Assembly: GCF_001545155.1 (NCBI RefSeq)
Contig: NZ_CP014226.1
Location: 3,299,678 to 3,363,677 of the forward strand
DNA from: Halomonas chromatireducens
Lineage (GTDB): Bacteria; Pseudomonadota; Gammaproteobacteria; Pseudomonadales; Halomonadaceae
Direction of reading: 5' to 3'
DNA length: 64,000 nt
The stretch's first letter is position 1, and the number at the start of each line of letters is the position of its first letter. The position numbers were made by a program, and so were the translations under genes. Below the pieces are notes generated by a model. The model ran no database searches and had not been told where the DNA came from. It worked only from the letters and a program-made list of their open reading frames with translations. Positions 46,999 to 54,165 of this stretch are shown piece after piece.

Positions 46999-47117
46999 GA
47001 AAAGGCCTCGGGTGGTCTCGGCCAGGGGAAAGGGGGCTCGGCCAGAGGGGAAAGAGAGCGACAGGGAATTGATGCGGGTTCGGTTGTGCGTATAATCGCT
47101 GTCAACTATTTCGCTCT

Positions 47118-47999
47118 ATGGAGTTTACCGTGGGCTATCTGATTGGCGTTACCGCACTATGGGCCTTTTCGTTCTCGCTGATCGGCGTCTACCTCGCCGG
47201 ACAGGTGGACAGCTATTTCGCCGTGCTGGTGCGGGTTGCCCTGGCGGCCCTGATTTTCCTGCCCTTCCTGCGGCCGTCGCTTCTGCAGGGGCGGCAACGC
47301 ATGACGCTGATGGCGCTGGGAGCCGTGCAGCTCGGCGTAATGTATATCTTCTTCTACCAGTCATTTCTGCTGTTGTCAGTGCCGGAAGTCCTGCTCTTCA
47401 CCATCTTCACGCCCTTGTATGTCACGTTGTTGGACGATGCGCTGTTCGGCCGCTTCACACCGTTTTACCTGCTGACGGCGGCCCTTGCCGTGCTGGGTGC
47501 GGCGGTGATTCGCTATCAGGGTCTCGATAGCGGTTTCTGGCTCGGATTCCTGGTGGTCCAGGGCGCCAATCTCTGTTTCGCCCTGGGCCAGGTGGGTTAT
47601 CGCCGTCTCTCGGTGACCTTGCCAGCATCGCTGCCGCGGCATAGTGTCTTCGCCTGGTTCTATCTCGGTGCATTGCTGGTTGCACTGCCGGCCTTTGCCC
47701 TGATGGGCAATACATCTGCCATGCCCACCACGAGCTTGCAGTGGGGCGTGCTTGCCTGGCTTGGCCTGGTGGCCTCCGGCGTTGGCTACTTCCTGTGGAA
47801 CCTGGGGGCAACCCGGGTGGATGCCGGCGCCCTGGCGATCATGAATAACGCCTTGATCCCCGCGGGGCTGCTGGTCAACCTGGTGATCTGGAATCGTGAG
47901 GCCGACCTGCCGCGCCTGGCTGTCGGCGGAGCCATTATCGTCGGCTCGCTGTTTCTCAACGAGTGGTGGCTGCGCCGGCGGGCCACGGTTGCGGCTTGA
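47118..47999 (+). CDS. EamA/DMT-family transporter
   Basis: A 293-residue inner-membrane protein with about ten membrane segments arranged as two EamA repeats (GYLIGVTALWAFSFSLIGVYLAG ... VMYIFFYQSFLLLSVPEVLLFTIFTPLYVTLLDDALFG; GFLVVQGANLCFALGQVGYRRL ... WLGLVASGVGYFLWNLGATRVDAGALAIMNNALIPAGLLVNLVI). The group includes carboxylate, amino-acid and amine exporters; the substrate is unknown. The start at 47118 follows TATGGAG-like sequence, weak. It lies 119 bases after glpD. Confidence 0.85.
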   Translation: MEFTVGYLIGVTALWAFSFSLIGVYLAGQVDSYFAVLVRVALAALIFLPFLRPSLLQGRQRMTLMALGAVQLGVMYIFFYQSFLLLSVPEVLLFTIFTPLYVTLLDDALFGRFTPFYLLTAALAVLGAAVIRYQGLDSGFWLGFLVVQGANLCFALGQVGYRRLSVTLPASLPRHSVFAWFYLGALLVALPAFALMGNTSAMPTTSLQWGVLAWLGLVASGVGYFLWNLGATRVDAGALAIMNNALIPAGLLVNLVIWNREADLPRLAVGGAIIVGSLFLNEWWLRRRATVAA

Positions 48000-48058
48000 G
48001 TTTGCCCGGCCTGCTGTCAGCCTCCATAATGGCCGGCCGTGATCCGAGAGGCCAGGGC

Positions 48059-48940
48059 ATGCAAACCTTCAAGAACATCGGTCTGATCGGTCGCCTGGGT
48101 AGCACCAAGGTGGTCGACACCCTCAAGCGCCTGATGCACTTTCTCGACGAGCGGGATTACCATGTGATCATCGAGGATCGCACCGCTACCGTGCTGCTCG
48201 ACCATGGGCATCCGGAAGCCAGTCGCCGCACCCTTGGTGAACTCTGCGATCTGGTCATCGTGGTGGGCGGCGATGGCAGCCTCCTGGGTGCGGCTCGTAC
48301 GCTCTGCCATAGCGGCACACTGGTGCTGGGCGTCAACCGTGGTCGCCTGGGGTTCCTGACCGATATCTCCCCGGACGAGCTCGAGGAGCGCGTCAGTCAG
48401 GTACTGGCCGGGCAGTACGAGGTGGAAGAGCGGTTCCTGCTTGACGCCGAACTCTACCGGGATGGTATCCAGGTCGGCAGTGGCGATGCGCTCAACGAGG
48501 TCGTGCTGCATCCGGGCAAGGCGGTGCGGATGATCGAGTTCGAGCTGTTCATCGACGGCCAGTTCGTCTACAGCCAGCGCAGCGATGGCCTGATCATTGC
48601 CACGCCGACCGGGTCTACCGCTTATGCCCTTTCAGGGGGTGGCTCGATCATGCATCCCAAGCTGGACGTGATCGAGCTGGTGCCGATGTTTCCCCATACC
48701 CTTTCCAGCCGGCCGATCGTGATCGATGCCGCCAGCGAAATTCGCGTGCATATCGGCGAGACCAATCAGACCTACCCCCATATCAGCTGCGATGGCCAGA
48801 CCCGTGCTGTGGCCAAGCCCGACGATGTCCTGGTCGTGAAGCGCAAGCCTCAGCGGGTTCACCTGGTGCATCCCCCGGGCCACAATTTCTACGATGTCCT
48901 GCGCAGCAAGCTGGGCTGGAGCAATCGGCTGGGGGACTGA
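48059..48940 (+). CDS. nadK: NAD kinase NadK
   Basis: A 293-residue ATP-NAD kinase making NADP. The start at 48059 (MQTFKNIGLIGRLGSTKVVDTLKRL) fits the family; an ATG at 48029 is also in frame. The GGDG motif is in VVGGDGSLLGAAR, the NAD-binding NEVVLHPGKAVRMIEFEL, the hallmark IATPTGSTAYALSGGGSIMHP, and the end SCDGQTRAVAKPDDVLVVKR. It is followed two bases later by a phosphatase gene. Confidence 0.96.
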   Translation: MQTFKNIGLIGRLGSTKVVDTLKRLMHFLDERDYHVIIEDRTATVLLDHGHPEASRRTLGELCDLVIVVGGDGSLLGAARTLCHSGTLVLGVNRGRLGFLTDISPDELEERVSQVLAGQYEVEERFLLDAELYRDGIQVGSGDALNEVVLHPGKAVRMIEFELFIDGQFVYSQRSDGLIIATPTGSTAYALSGGGSIMHPKLDVIELVPMFPHTLSSRPIVIDAASEIRVHIGETNQTYPHISCDGQTRAVAKPDDVLVVKRKPQRVHLVHPPGHNFYDVLRSKLGWSNRLGD

Positions 48941-48941
48941 T

Positions 48942-49946
48942 GTGACGAGACAGGCAGCAATCGAAGGCTACGATCTAATCGGTGACGTGCATGGCTGCGG
49001 CGCCACCCTGGGCGCCCTGCTGGAGAAGCTTGGCTATCACCAGCGCGGTGGCGTCTACCGTCACCCGCGACGCCGAGTGATCTTCCTGGGTGACCTGATC
49101 GACCGAGGCCCCCGCATCCGCCTGGCGGTGAGCATCGCCCGACGCATGGTGGAGGAGGGCGAGGCGCATATCGTCATGGGCAACCACGAGTACAATGCCC
49201 TGGCCTACTGCCACCGTGCTCCCCGCCGACTGGGCCGGGAGTGGCTGCGCGAGCATTCGCCGCGACATAATCGCATCATCAAGGAGACGCTGGACCAGTA
49301 CCGCGATCACCCCGCCGAGTGGGAGGAGGCGCTCGCCTGGTTCCTGGAAATCCCGTTGTTCCTGGAGCTTCCCGGCCTGCGAGTGGTGCATGCCTGCTGG
49401 GACCAGCCTCTGATCGATTCGCTGAGACAGAGCCACCCGCATGGACAGATCGACGAAGCCTTCCTTGAAGCCTCGGTCATACCGGGAACCCGGGAGTTCC
49501 GAATTCTGGACAGGCTGACCCGCGGGACGCATCTGCCGCTGCCGCAAGGCGTCGAAATTCATTCGGGGGATGGCTTTACCCGGCGCAGTTTTCGCGCTCA
49601 CTTCTGGGCAAGGGAGCCACGAACCTGGGGCGACGTCATCTTTCAGCCTGATAATCTGCCGGGGGATTTGGAGGCACGCGCCCTGACCAAAGAAGACCAG
49701 GCCCTGCTCAGTCACTATGGTCTGGAGGAGCGGCCGCTGTTCATTGGTCACTACTGGTGCGAGGGAATTCCGGCCCTGCCGACGGCCAACATCGCCTGCC
49801 TTGACTACAGTGCCGTGAAGTTCGGGCGGCTGGTCGCCTACCGCTGGAGCGGCGAGGCGCGGCTCGACGCCAACCATTTCGTCTGGGTTCGGGGGCCTCA
49901 GGAGGAGGCGGCAAGGCCCAGGCCATGGGAGATCGATTTCGACTGA
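48942..49946 (+). CDS. Metallophosphoesterase, ApaH/PrpE-like
   Basis: A 334-residue calcineurin-type phosphatase. A GTG at 48942 opens TRQAAIEGYDLIGDVHGCGATL right after the nadK stop, with GGGGG upstream. Metal motifs are GDVHGC, FLGDLIDRGPR, MGNHEYNALAY, VVHACW and, near the C-terminus, FIGHYW. The length exceeds classic ApaH (about 280), with a C-terminal part ending EARLDANHFVWVRGPQ. It probably hydrolyses a nucleotide such as Ap4A or a protein phosphate. Translationally linked to nadK. Confidence 0.88.
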   Translation: MTRQAAIEGYDLIGDVHGCGATLGALLEKLGYHQRGGVYRHPRRRVIFLGDLIDRGPRIRLAVSIARRMVEEGEAHIVMGNHEYNALAYCHRAPRRLGREWLREHSPRHNRIIKETLDQYRDHPAEWEEALAWFLEIPLFLELPGLRVVHACWDQPLIDSLRQSHPHGQIDEAFLEASVIPGTREFRILDRLTRGTHLPLPQGVEIHSGDGFTRRSFRAHFWAREPRTWGDVIFQPDNLPGDLEARALTKEDQALLSHYGLEERPLFIGHYWCEGIPALPTANIACLDYSAVKFGRLVAYRWSGEARLDANHFVWVRGPQEEAARPRPWEIDFD

Positions 49947-50099
49947 GCGGTGCCGTTCGGAAGGCTGGCAATACCATTACAAAGAATAACAACATTTTTT
50001 CTCTCGGCCCTGAACTTCCCGCTGCTATGTCCATCAGAGTAAGTGTTCCCTTGAATGATCCCTTGCTCTTATCCGGCGGCCCCCTCCGCCGGATTTTTT
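49947..50099 (+). ncRNA. Candidate small RNA or leader with ARN motif and terminator
   Basis: Between the phosphatase gene and the rhomboid gene (gap of 263 bases) lies AAGAATAACAACA (about 49981-49993), a run of A-R-N triplets like the catabolite-activity motif bound by Hfq/Crc, followed by a strong terminator at 50071-50099 (ATCCGGCGG / CCGCCGGAT and six T). This could be just the 3' end of the phosphatase mRNA or a 3'-derived small RNA. I see no clear own promoter. Confidence 0.35.
50071..50099 (+). terminator. Terminator after the nadK-phosphatase operon
   Basis: Nine-bp perfect stem ATCCGGCGG/CCGCCGGAT around six C-rich loop bases, followed by TTTTTTC. Confidence 0.9.
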
Positions 50100-50209
50100 C
50101 TTTGCGTCGGCACGATTCTTCCGTACAAACCATCATTTCCAGCACAAGCCATTGTGGCGCTCGCCGTTGCGAAGCAGAATTGAACCCGTAATGACTTCAG
50201 GGAGTGTTC

Positions 50210-51055
50210 ATGTACCGCATCATGCTGTTTCCCCATGATGCCGAGATCGGAGAGCTGCGCCGAGCGCTTTGGGCCCACCGGATCGGCCACCGCTTCACCG
50301 AAGAGGAGGAGGGGCAGGTATTGTGGCTGGCCAACCCCGATCAGCACGACGCCATGATGCAGCTGTTGTCGCGCTGGCAGCGGGGCGAGCGGCTCACCAC
50401 CGAGCGGCGTCGGAAGGCGTCGGGCGGCAATTCGCTGGCGGTGCCATTCCGCCAGGCACCGGTCACGGCTACCGCATTGGCTCTTTCCCTGCTGGTGTTC
50501 GCGCTGATGGCGGTGATGGGCGATATCGTGGTGGCTGCATTGACCATCGTGCCTGTGGGCATTGTCAACGGTAGCGTCATGTTCGGCAGTCTGGGCGATG
50601 CCATGGCCTCGGGACAGGTATGGCGGCTGCTCTCTCCAGCCTTCCTGCATTTCGGCTGGATGCACTTGATCTTCAACATGCTGTGGCTGTGGTATTTCGG
50701 ACGCCAGGTCGAGGCCCTGCAGGGCTCCTGGCGCATGCTGACGATCCTGCTGGTGGCCGGCATCGGCGCCAACCTGGCGCAGTACGCCACCGGCACGGTG
50801 CTGTTCGGCGGCATGTCCGGGGTCGACTTCGCCCTGTTGGGTTACGTCTGGCTGATGTCACGGCGAGCGCCCCAGAGCGGCTTCTTCGTGCCCCAGATGC
50901 TGGTGGTCTTCATGCTGGGCTGGATGGTTTTCACCATGACCGATGCCGCCGCCGCCGTGGGCTTCGGCAATGTGGCCAACGAGGCGCATCTTGGCGGCCT
51001 GGTCGTGGGGCTGGCCATGGGGTGGTATTATTCCGGGCGTGCCCGCCGCCTTTGA
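50210..51055 (+). CDS. glpG: Rhomboid intramembrane serine protease GlpG
   Basis: A 281-residue protein. The ATG at 50210 (MYRIMLFPHDAEIGELRRALWAHRIGHRF) follows AGGGAG. The cytosolic N-terminal domain (about 1-85) contains GQVLWLANPDQHDAMMQLLSRW. Six membrane segments follow, with LSPAFLHFGWMHLIFNMLWLWYFGRQVE (L1 region), the catalytic Ser in GGMSGVDFALLGYVW and the catalytic His in NEAHLGGLVVGLAMG. It cleaves membrane substrates within the bilayer. In Enterobacteria it lies beside glpR; here it does not. Confidence 0.94.
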   Translation: MYRIMLFPHDAEIGELRRALWAHRIGHRFTEEEEGQVLWLANPDQHDAMMQLLSRWQRGERLTTERRRKASGGNSLAVPFRQAPVTATALALSLLVFALMAVMGDIVVAALTIVPVGIVNGSVMFGSLGDAMASGQVWRLLSPAFLHFGWMHLIFNMLWLWYFGRQVEALQGSWRMLTILLVAGIGANLAQYATGTVLFGGMSGVDFALLGYVWLMSRRAPQSGFFVPQMLVVFMLGWMVFTMTDAAAAVGFGNVANEAHLGGLVVGLAMGWYYSGRARRL

Positions 51056-51070
51056 TCAAGAGAGTTTGCA

Positions 51071-51355
51071 ATGAGCGACATGACCTTCGAGCGCATGATC
51101 CAGCAGATGACCCCGGCCATCTACGATAGCCTCAAGCAGGCGGTGGCCCTGCGCAAATGGCCGGATGGCCGGATGTTGACCCCTGACCAGACCGAACTCT
51201 GTCTCGAGGCGGTGATGCGCTACGAGGGGGAGAACAACGTGCCCGAGGCGCAGCGGGTCGGCTATCTGGAGCAGCGCACCTGCGGTAGCGCCAGCTCCGG
51301 TGCCGATGTGCCGCCGGAGCTGGCTGGACTGGCCCGGGATGCCACCCGTGACTGA
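51071..51355 (+). CDS. YeaC-family protein (DUF1315)
   Basis: A 94-residue soluble protein matching the YeaC/DUF1315 family over its length: FERMIQQMTPAIYDSLKQAVALRKWPDGRMLTPDQTELCLEAVMRYEGENNVPEAQRVGYLE. Function is unknown. It starts 15 bases after glpG and its end overlaps the start of the DUF2797 gene, so the three are probably co-transcribed. Confidence 0.9.
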   Translation: MSDMTFERMIQQMTPAIYDSLKQAVALRKWPDGRMLTPDQTELCLEAVMRYEGENNVPEAQRVGYLEQRTCGSASSGADVPPELAGLARDATRD

Positions 51356-52202
51356 GGCCCGCCTGATCGAGGCCGAGACAACGCGTCAGGGCTGCCTGAG
51401 CAAGATGGCTATCGTCCCCGGTGAACAGGGCGAACCGGTACGCTATACCCTGCGCGCCGGCGAGCAGCGTCTCGACCTTAATGCGCGCCTGGGCGAGCCG
51501 CTGCGGCTGACCTGGACGGGCGCCATCGCTTGCACCCATTGCGGTCGTGCGACGAAGAAGAGCTTTGCCCAGGGTCACTGCTATCCCTGCTTCAAGAAGC
51601 TGGCCCAGTGCGATACCTGCATCATGAAGCCGGAGACCTGTCATTTCTTCGCCGGCACCTGCCGCGAGCCGGAGTGGGGGGAGCGCCACTGCTTCCAGCC
51701 CCATGTGGTCTACCTGGCCAACTCCTCCAGCCTCAAGGTCGGCATCACCCGCGGCACCCAGGTACCGACCCGCTGGCTGGACCAGGGAGCGATCCAGGCC
51801 CTGCCGGTATTGCAGGTCGATACGCGACAGCAGTCGGGCTTCGTCGAGATGCTGTTCAAGGAGGAGGTGGCCGATCGCACCAACTGGCGTGCCATGCTCA
51901 AGGGCGAGATCGAGCCGCTGGATCTTTGCGCCGAGCGAGATCGGCTGCTGGCGCGCCTGGAAGGGGGGCTCGCCAACCTGCACGAGCGCTTCGGGGCCGA
52001 GGCGATTCAGGTGCTCGAGGCCTCGCCGATGGCATTCGATTACCCGGTCCTGGAATTTCCCCGCAAGATCGTCTCCCACAACTTCGACAAGAACCCCGTC
52101 GTCGCCGGCACCCTGCTGGGCCTGAAGGGGCAGTACCTGATCCTCGACAGTGGCGTGATCAACCTGCGCAAGTTCACCGGCTACGAGGTGGCGGTGGCCT
52201 GA
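51339..52202 (+). CDS. DUF2797 zinc-cluster protein
   Basis: A 287-residue protein. The start at 51339 (MPPVTEARLIEAETTRQG) overlaps the yeaC-type stop; a GTG at 51348 is an alternative. A Cys-rich zinc module, CTHCGRATKKSFAQGHCYPCFKKLAQCDTCIMKPETCHFFAGTCREPEWGERHC, is followed by a domain with VVYLANSSSLKVGITRGTQVPTRWLDQGA that reads like a GIY-YIG-type fold (YLANSSSLKVGITR). The family is conserved in gammaproteobacteria; activity unknown. Confidence 0.88.
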   Translation: MPPVTEARLIEAETTRQGCLSKMAIVPGEQGEPVRYTLRAGEQRLDLNARLGEPLRLTWTGAIACTHCGRATKKSFAQGHCYPCFKKLAQCDTCIMKPETCHFFAGTCREPEWGERHCFQPHVVYLANSSSLKVGITRGTQVPTRWLDQGAIQALPVLQVDTRQQSGFVEMLFKEEVADRTNWRAMLKGEIEPLDLCAERDRLLARLEGGLANLHERFGAEAIQVLEASPMAFDYPVLEFPRKIVSHNFDKNPVVAGTLLGLKGQYLILDSGVINLRKFTGYEVAVA

Positions 52203-52271
52203 AACGGTGTCGCAGTGTTGCGGCAAGAGGCTATGCTTGTGCTTCCGACACCGATAGCTCAGGGAAGGACC

Positions 52272-52982
52272 ATGTATCGCCTGCATATCGCCAACAAGAA
52301 CTACTCTTCGTGGTCGCTGCGCCCCTGGGTGCTGATGCGCCAGCTCGAGATCCCCTTCGAGGAGTGCCTGACCCCCTTCGACCCCGGCACCAGCTGGGCC
52401 ACGTTTCGCAGTTTCTCGCCCTCGGGCCTGGTGCCCTGCCTGGAAGATGGCGCCCGCCCGATCTGGGACTCGCTGGCCATCATCGAGTACCTGGCGGAGC
52501 GGCATGCCGGCGTATGGCCTGCCGACGACGATGCCCGGGCCTGGGCCCGCTGCGCCAGTAGCGAAATGCACGCCGGCTTCTCCGCGCTGCGTGGGCAGTG
52601 CGCCATGAACTGCGGGGTGCGGATGCGGCTGCATGAGGTGTCGCCGAAGCTGGCGCGCGACCTGGCCCGGCTCGATGAGCTCTGGCATCAGGGGCTCGAG
52701 CGCTTTGGCGGGCCCTTCCTGGCGGGGAAGGCTTTCACGGCGGTGGATGCCTTCTTCGCCCCGGTGGCATTTCGCGTGCAGACCTTCGGCCTGGAGCTGA
52801 GCGAGCCATCACTGGCCTATGCCGAGCGCCTGCTGGCACTGCCGGCCATGCGGCAATGGTACACCGAGGCACTGGCCGAGCCCTGGCGCGAAGCGGACCA
52901 TGAAGCCGAGCTGCACAGGAGCGGCACCGTGCTTGAGGATCGGCGCGAGGTGACGGAAGAATCGCCGCCACAGGCCGACTGA
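52272..52982 (+). CDS. Glutathione S-transferase family protein
   Basis: A 236-residue protein. The start at 52272 (MYRLHIANKNYSSWSLRPWVLMRQL) has AGGGAAGGA upstream. The thioredoxin-like N-terminal half has the active-site Ser in NYSSWSLRPW and the glutathione-binding cis-Pro region GLVPCLEDGARPIWDSLAIIEYLAERH. The C-terminal half is helical (LAGKAFTAVDAFFAPVAFR, the N-capping box region). It probably conjugates or reduces small electrophiles; substrate unknown. It ends three bases from the convergent radical SAM gene. Confidence 0.88.
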   Translation: MYRLHIANKNYSSWSLRPWVLMRQLEIPFEECLTPFDPGTSWATFRSFSPSGLVPCLEDGARPIWDSLAIIEYLAERHAGVWPADDDARAWARCASSEMHAGFSALRGQCAMNCGVRMRLHEVSPKLARDLARLDELWHQGLERFGGPFLAGKAFTAVDAFFAPVAFRVQTFGLELSEPSLAYAERLLALPAMRQWYTEALAEPWREADHEAELHRSGTVLEDRREVTEESPPQAD

Positions 52983-52984
52983 CT

Positions 52985-54067
52985 TTATTCGAACAGGTCG
53001 CCCTGGTCGCGGGGCGGCCGGAAGGCCGTGACATCCAGCCGCTGCGCCGAGCGTGCGGCCGGTTCATTGAATCCCAGTCGCCGGCAGGCATGACCGAAGC
53101 GCTGGGCCAGCAGGTCGGCAAACACCCCTTGGCCACGCATGCGCTTGCCGTAGCGGGCGTCATAGGTCATGCCGCCGCGACACTGGCGCATCAGGCTCAT
53201 CACCTTGCCGGCCCGCTCGGGGTAGTGGGCATGCAGCCACTCCTCGAACAGCGGTGCAACCTCGTGGGGAAGTCGCAGCAGGGTCCATCCGGCGCAGTCG
53301 GCGCCGGCCTTTCGGGCCGCCTCCAGCAGTCGCTCCATTTCATGGTCGGTGAGCCCGGGAATCACCGGGGCGATCAGGGTGCCGACCGGTACGCCGGCCT
53401 GGGCGAGTCCCTCGATGGTTCGCAGCCGGGCGGTGGGGGAGGCGGCTCGCGGCTCCAGGGTGCGTTTGAGGTCACGGTCCAGGCTTGTCAGGCTGATCAT
53501 GACGCGAACCAGGTTGTGGCCGGCCAGCGCGGTCAGCAGGTCGAGATCGCGCAGGATCAGGGCGCTCTTGGTAATGATCGAAACCGGATGGCGGCACTCG
53601 AGCAGGAATTCGAGCAGCCGGCGAGTGGTGCCGCGCTCGGCCTCGAGTGGCTGGTAGCAGTCGGTATTGCCGGAGAGGCTGATCGGCCGACAGACATAGC
53701 TCGGCTGGCATAGCTCCTCCCGCAGGCGCTCCACCAGGCCGCTGCGGGCGATCAGTCGGGTTTCGAAGTCGAGCCCGGGCGAGAGGTCCCAGTAGGCGTG
53801 ACTGGGCCGGGCATAGCAGTAGATGCAGCCATGCTCGCAGCCCCGGTAGGGGTTTAGCGAGCGGTCGAAGGGCAGGTCCGGGGAGCGGTTCCATGACAGG
53901 GCGCTGCGGGCGGTTTCGTCGCGTACCAGTGTGGCGAGGCGCTGAGGCGTCGCGTCCTGCCACCAGCCATCGTCCTCGGTTTCGCTGTGAGTGGGGGCGA
54001 AGCGGTTATCCGGATTGAAGGTGGCACCGCGCCCCTTGCGTGGCGGCTGCTGGTCGGATGGCGGCAT
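52985..54067 (-). CDS. Radical SAM protein, PA0069 family, LexA-controlled
   Basis: A 360-residue radical SAM enzyme. The start at 54067 (MPPSDQQPPRKGRGATFNPDNRF) has CGGAG eight bases upstream. The cluster Cys motif is in NPYRGCEHGCIYCYARPSHAYWD (C-x3-C-x2-C), followed by SLSGNTDCYQPLEAERGTTRRLLE, IITKSALILRDLDLL and APVIPGLTDHEMERLLEAA. The family resembles spore photoproduct lyase. A perfect LexA box lies 18 bases before the start, so it belongs to the SOS response; I recall that the P. aeruginosa PA0069 gene is a LexA target as well. The substrate is unknown, a DNA lesion being the obvious guess. Confidence 0.9.
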   Translation of the reverse strand: MPPSDQQPPRKGRGATFNPDNRFAPTHSETEDDGWWQDATPQRLATLVRDETARSALSWNRSPDLPFDRSLNPYRGCEHGCIYCYARPSHAYWDLSPGLDFETRLIARSGLVERLREELCQPSYVCRPISLSGNTDCYQPLEAERGTTRRLLEFLLECRHPVSIITKSALILRDLDLLTALAGHNLVRVMISLTSLDRDLKRTLEPRAASPTARLRTIEGLAQAGVPVGTLIAPVIPGLTDHEMERLLEAARKAGADCAGWTLLRLPHEVAPLFEEWLHAHYPERAGKVMSLMRQCRGGMTYDARYGKRMRGQGVFADLLAQRFGHACRRLGFNEPAARSAQRLDVTAFRPPRDQGDLFE

Positions 54068-54084
54068 GGTCACGACTCCGTTAA

Positions 54085-54100
54085 CTGTATTTATGTACAG
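54085..54100. promoter_or_regulatory. LexA (SOS) box between divergent genes
   Basis: CTGTATTTATGTACAG is an exact CTGT-N8-ACAG SOS box, extended by matching flanking bases. On the minus strand TATACT next to it can be part of the radical SAM promoter; on the plus strand the divergent copper ATPase starts 65 bases away, so the site may touch both promoters. Confidence 0.9.
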
Positions 54101-54165
54101 TATAGAGGCCAGCCTATGAAGTGCCAATGCTGGATAAATGACGGCAGCCCATTACGCTTGTTGGC

